From an uncultured Clostridia bacterium (GTDB lineage: Bacteria > Bacillota > Clostridia > TANB77 > CAG-465), in contig CANQUF010000010.1 in NCBI GenBank assembly GCA_947626975.1, forward strand, positions 1 through 38,476: 38,476 nt of DNA, read 5' to 3'. The notes below the pieces were generated by a model that was not told the DNA's origin, made no database searches, and saw only the letters and a list, made by a program, of their open reading frames with translations. Numbering within the stretch: the first letter of the stretch is position 1; every line of letters begins with the position of its first letter. The translations under genes were made by a program, and so were the position numbers. Positions 38,402-38,476 of this stretch are shown here, one piece after another.

Positions 38402-38476
38402 GTTACAGTTCAGTAAGAAATAAAATAAGCATGGCAAAGGGAGAGCTTTATCTCACTTGGCTATGCTATAACTGTT
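38402..38476. repeat. Possible truncated repeat/element end with imperfect stem-loop
   Basis: GTTACAGTTCAG then AGCATGGCAAAGGGAGA-GCTTTA-TCTCACTTGGCTATGCT (17-bp stem, two mismatches, one G-U); cut by the window edge. Confidence 0.35.

Overview
AT-rich, low-GC Firmicutes (Clostridia-like) chromosomal segment of about 38.5 kb. Most genes are housekeeping and on the minus strand: a DtxR-like regulator with sufCBDSU, mtaB, an S4-domain (YlmH-like) protein, dusB, rodA/ftsW, tyrS, copA/csoR, murD, uvrC, spoVG, a CYTH-HAD fusion, rpoZ, ylbJ, and an SPFH/zinc-ribbon pair. I saw no tRNA, rRNA, CRISPR array or full-length IS. Main observation: three genes (an rluA-type pseudouridine synthase, murD, and a CAP-domain gene) each carry one extra C directly before a GGA codon, and in each the extra C creates an in-frame CGG. 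By eye I find only four in-frame CGG codons in all plausible CDSs of the window. All four share the context A(T/C)A-CGG-AA, and at three of them skipping the C (+1 frameshift onto GGA, Gly) restores the expected family sequence. This suggests CGG is unassigned or slowly decoded in this genome and that A(Y)A_CGG_A(A) is a recurrent +1 recoding site (frameshift or CGGA quadruplet decoding); a systematic sequence error is the main alternative. Second: a 181-bp MITE-like element in two nearly identical copies (180/181), with 16-bp terminal inverted repeats and a different perfect 8-bp target duplication at each site. Others: a DtxR-family regulator with a Cys-rich tail and a 12-bp-arm palindrome over its own promoter heading the suf cluster; a copA-copZ in-frame fusion that keeps the copZ Shine-Dalgarno and ATG; and a consensus csoR promoter with a CsoR-like palindrome in its spacer.
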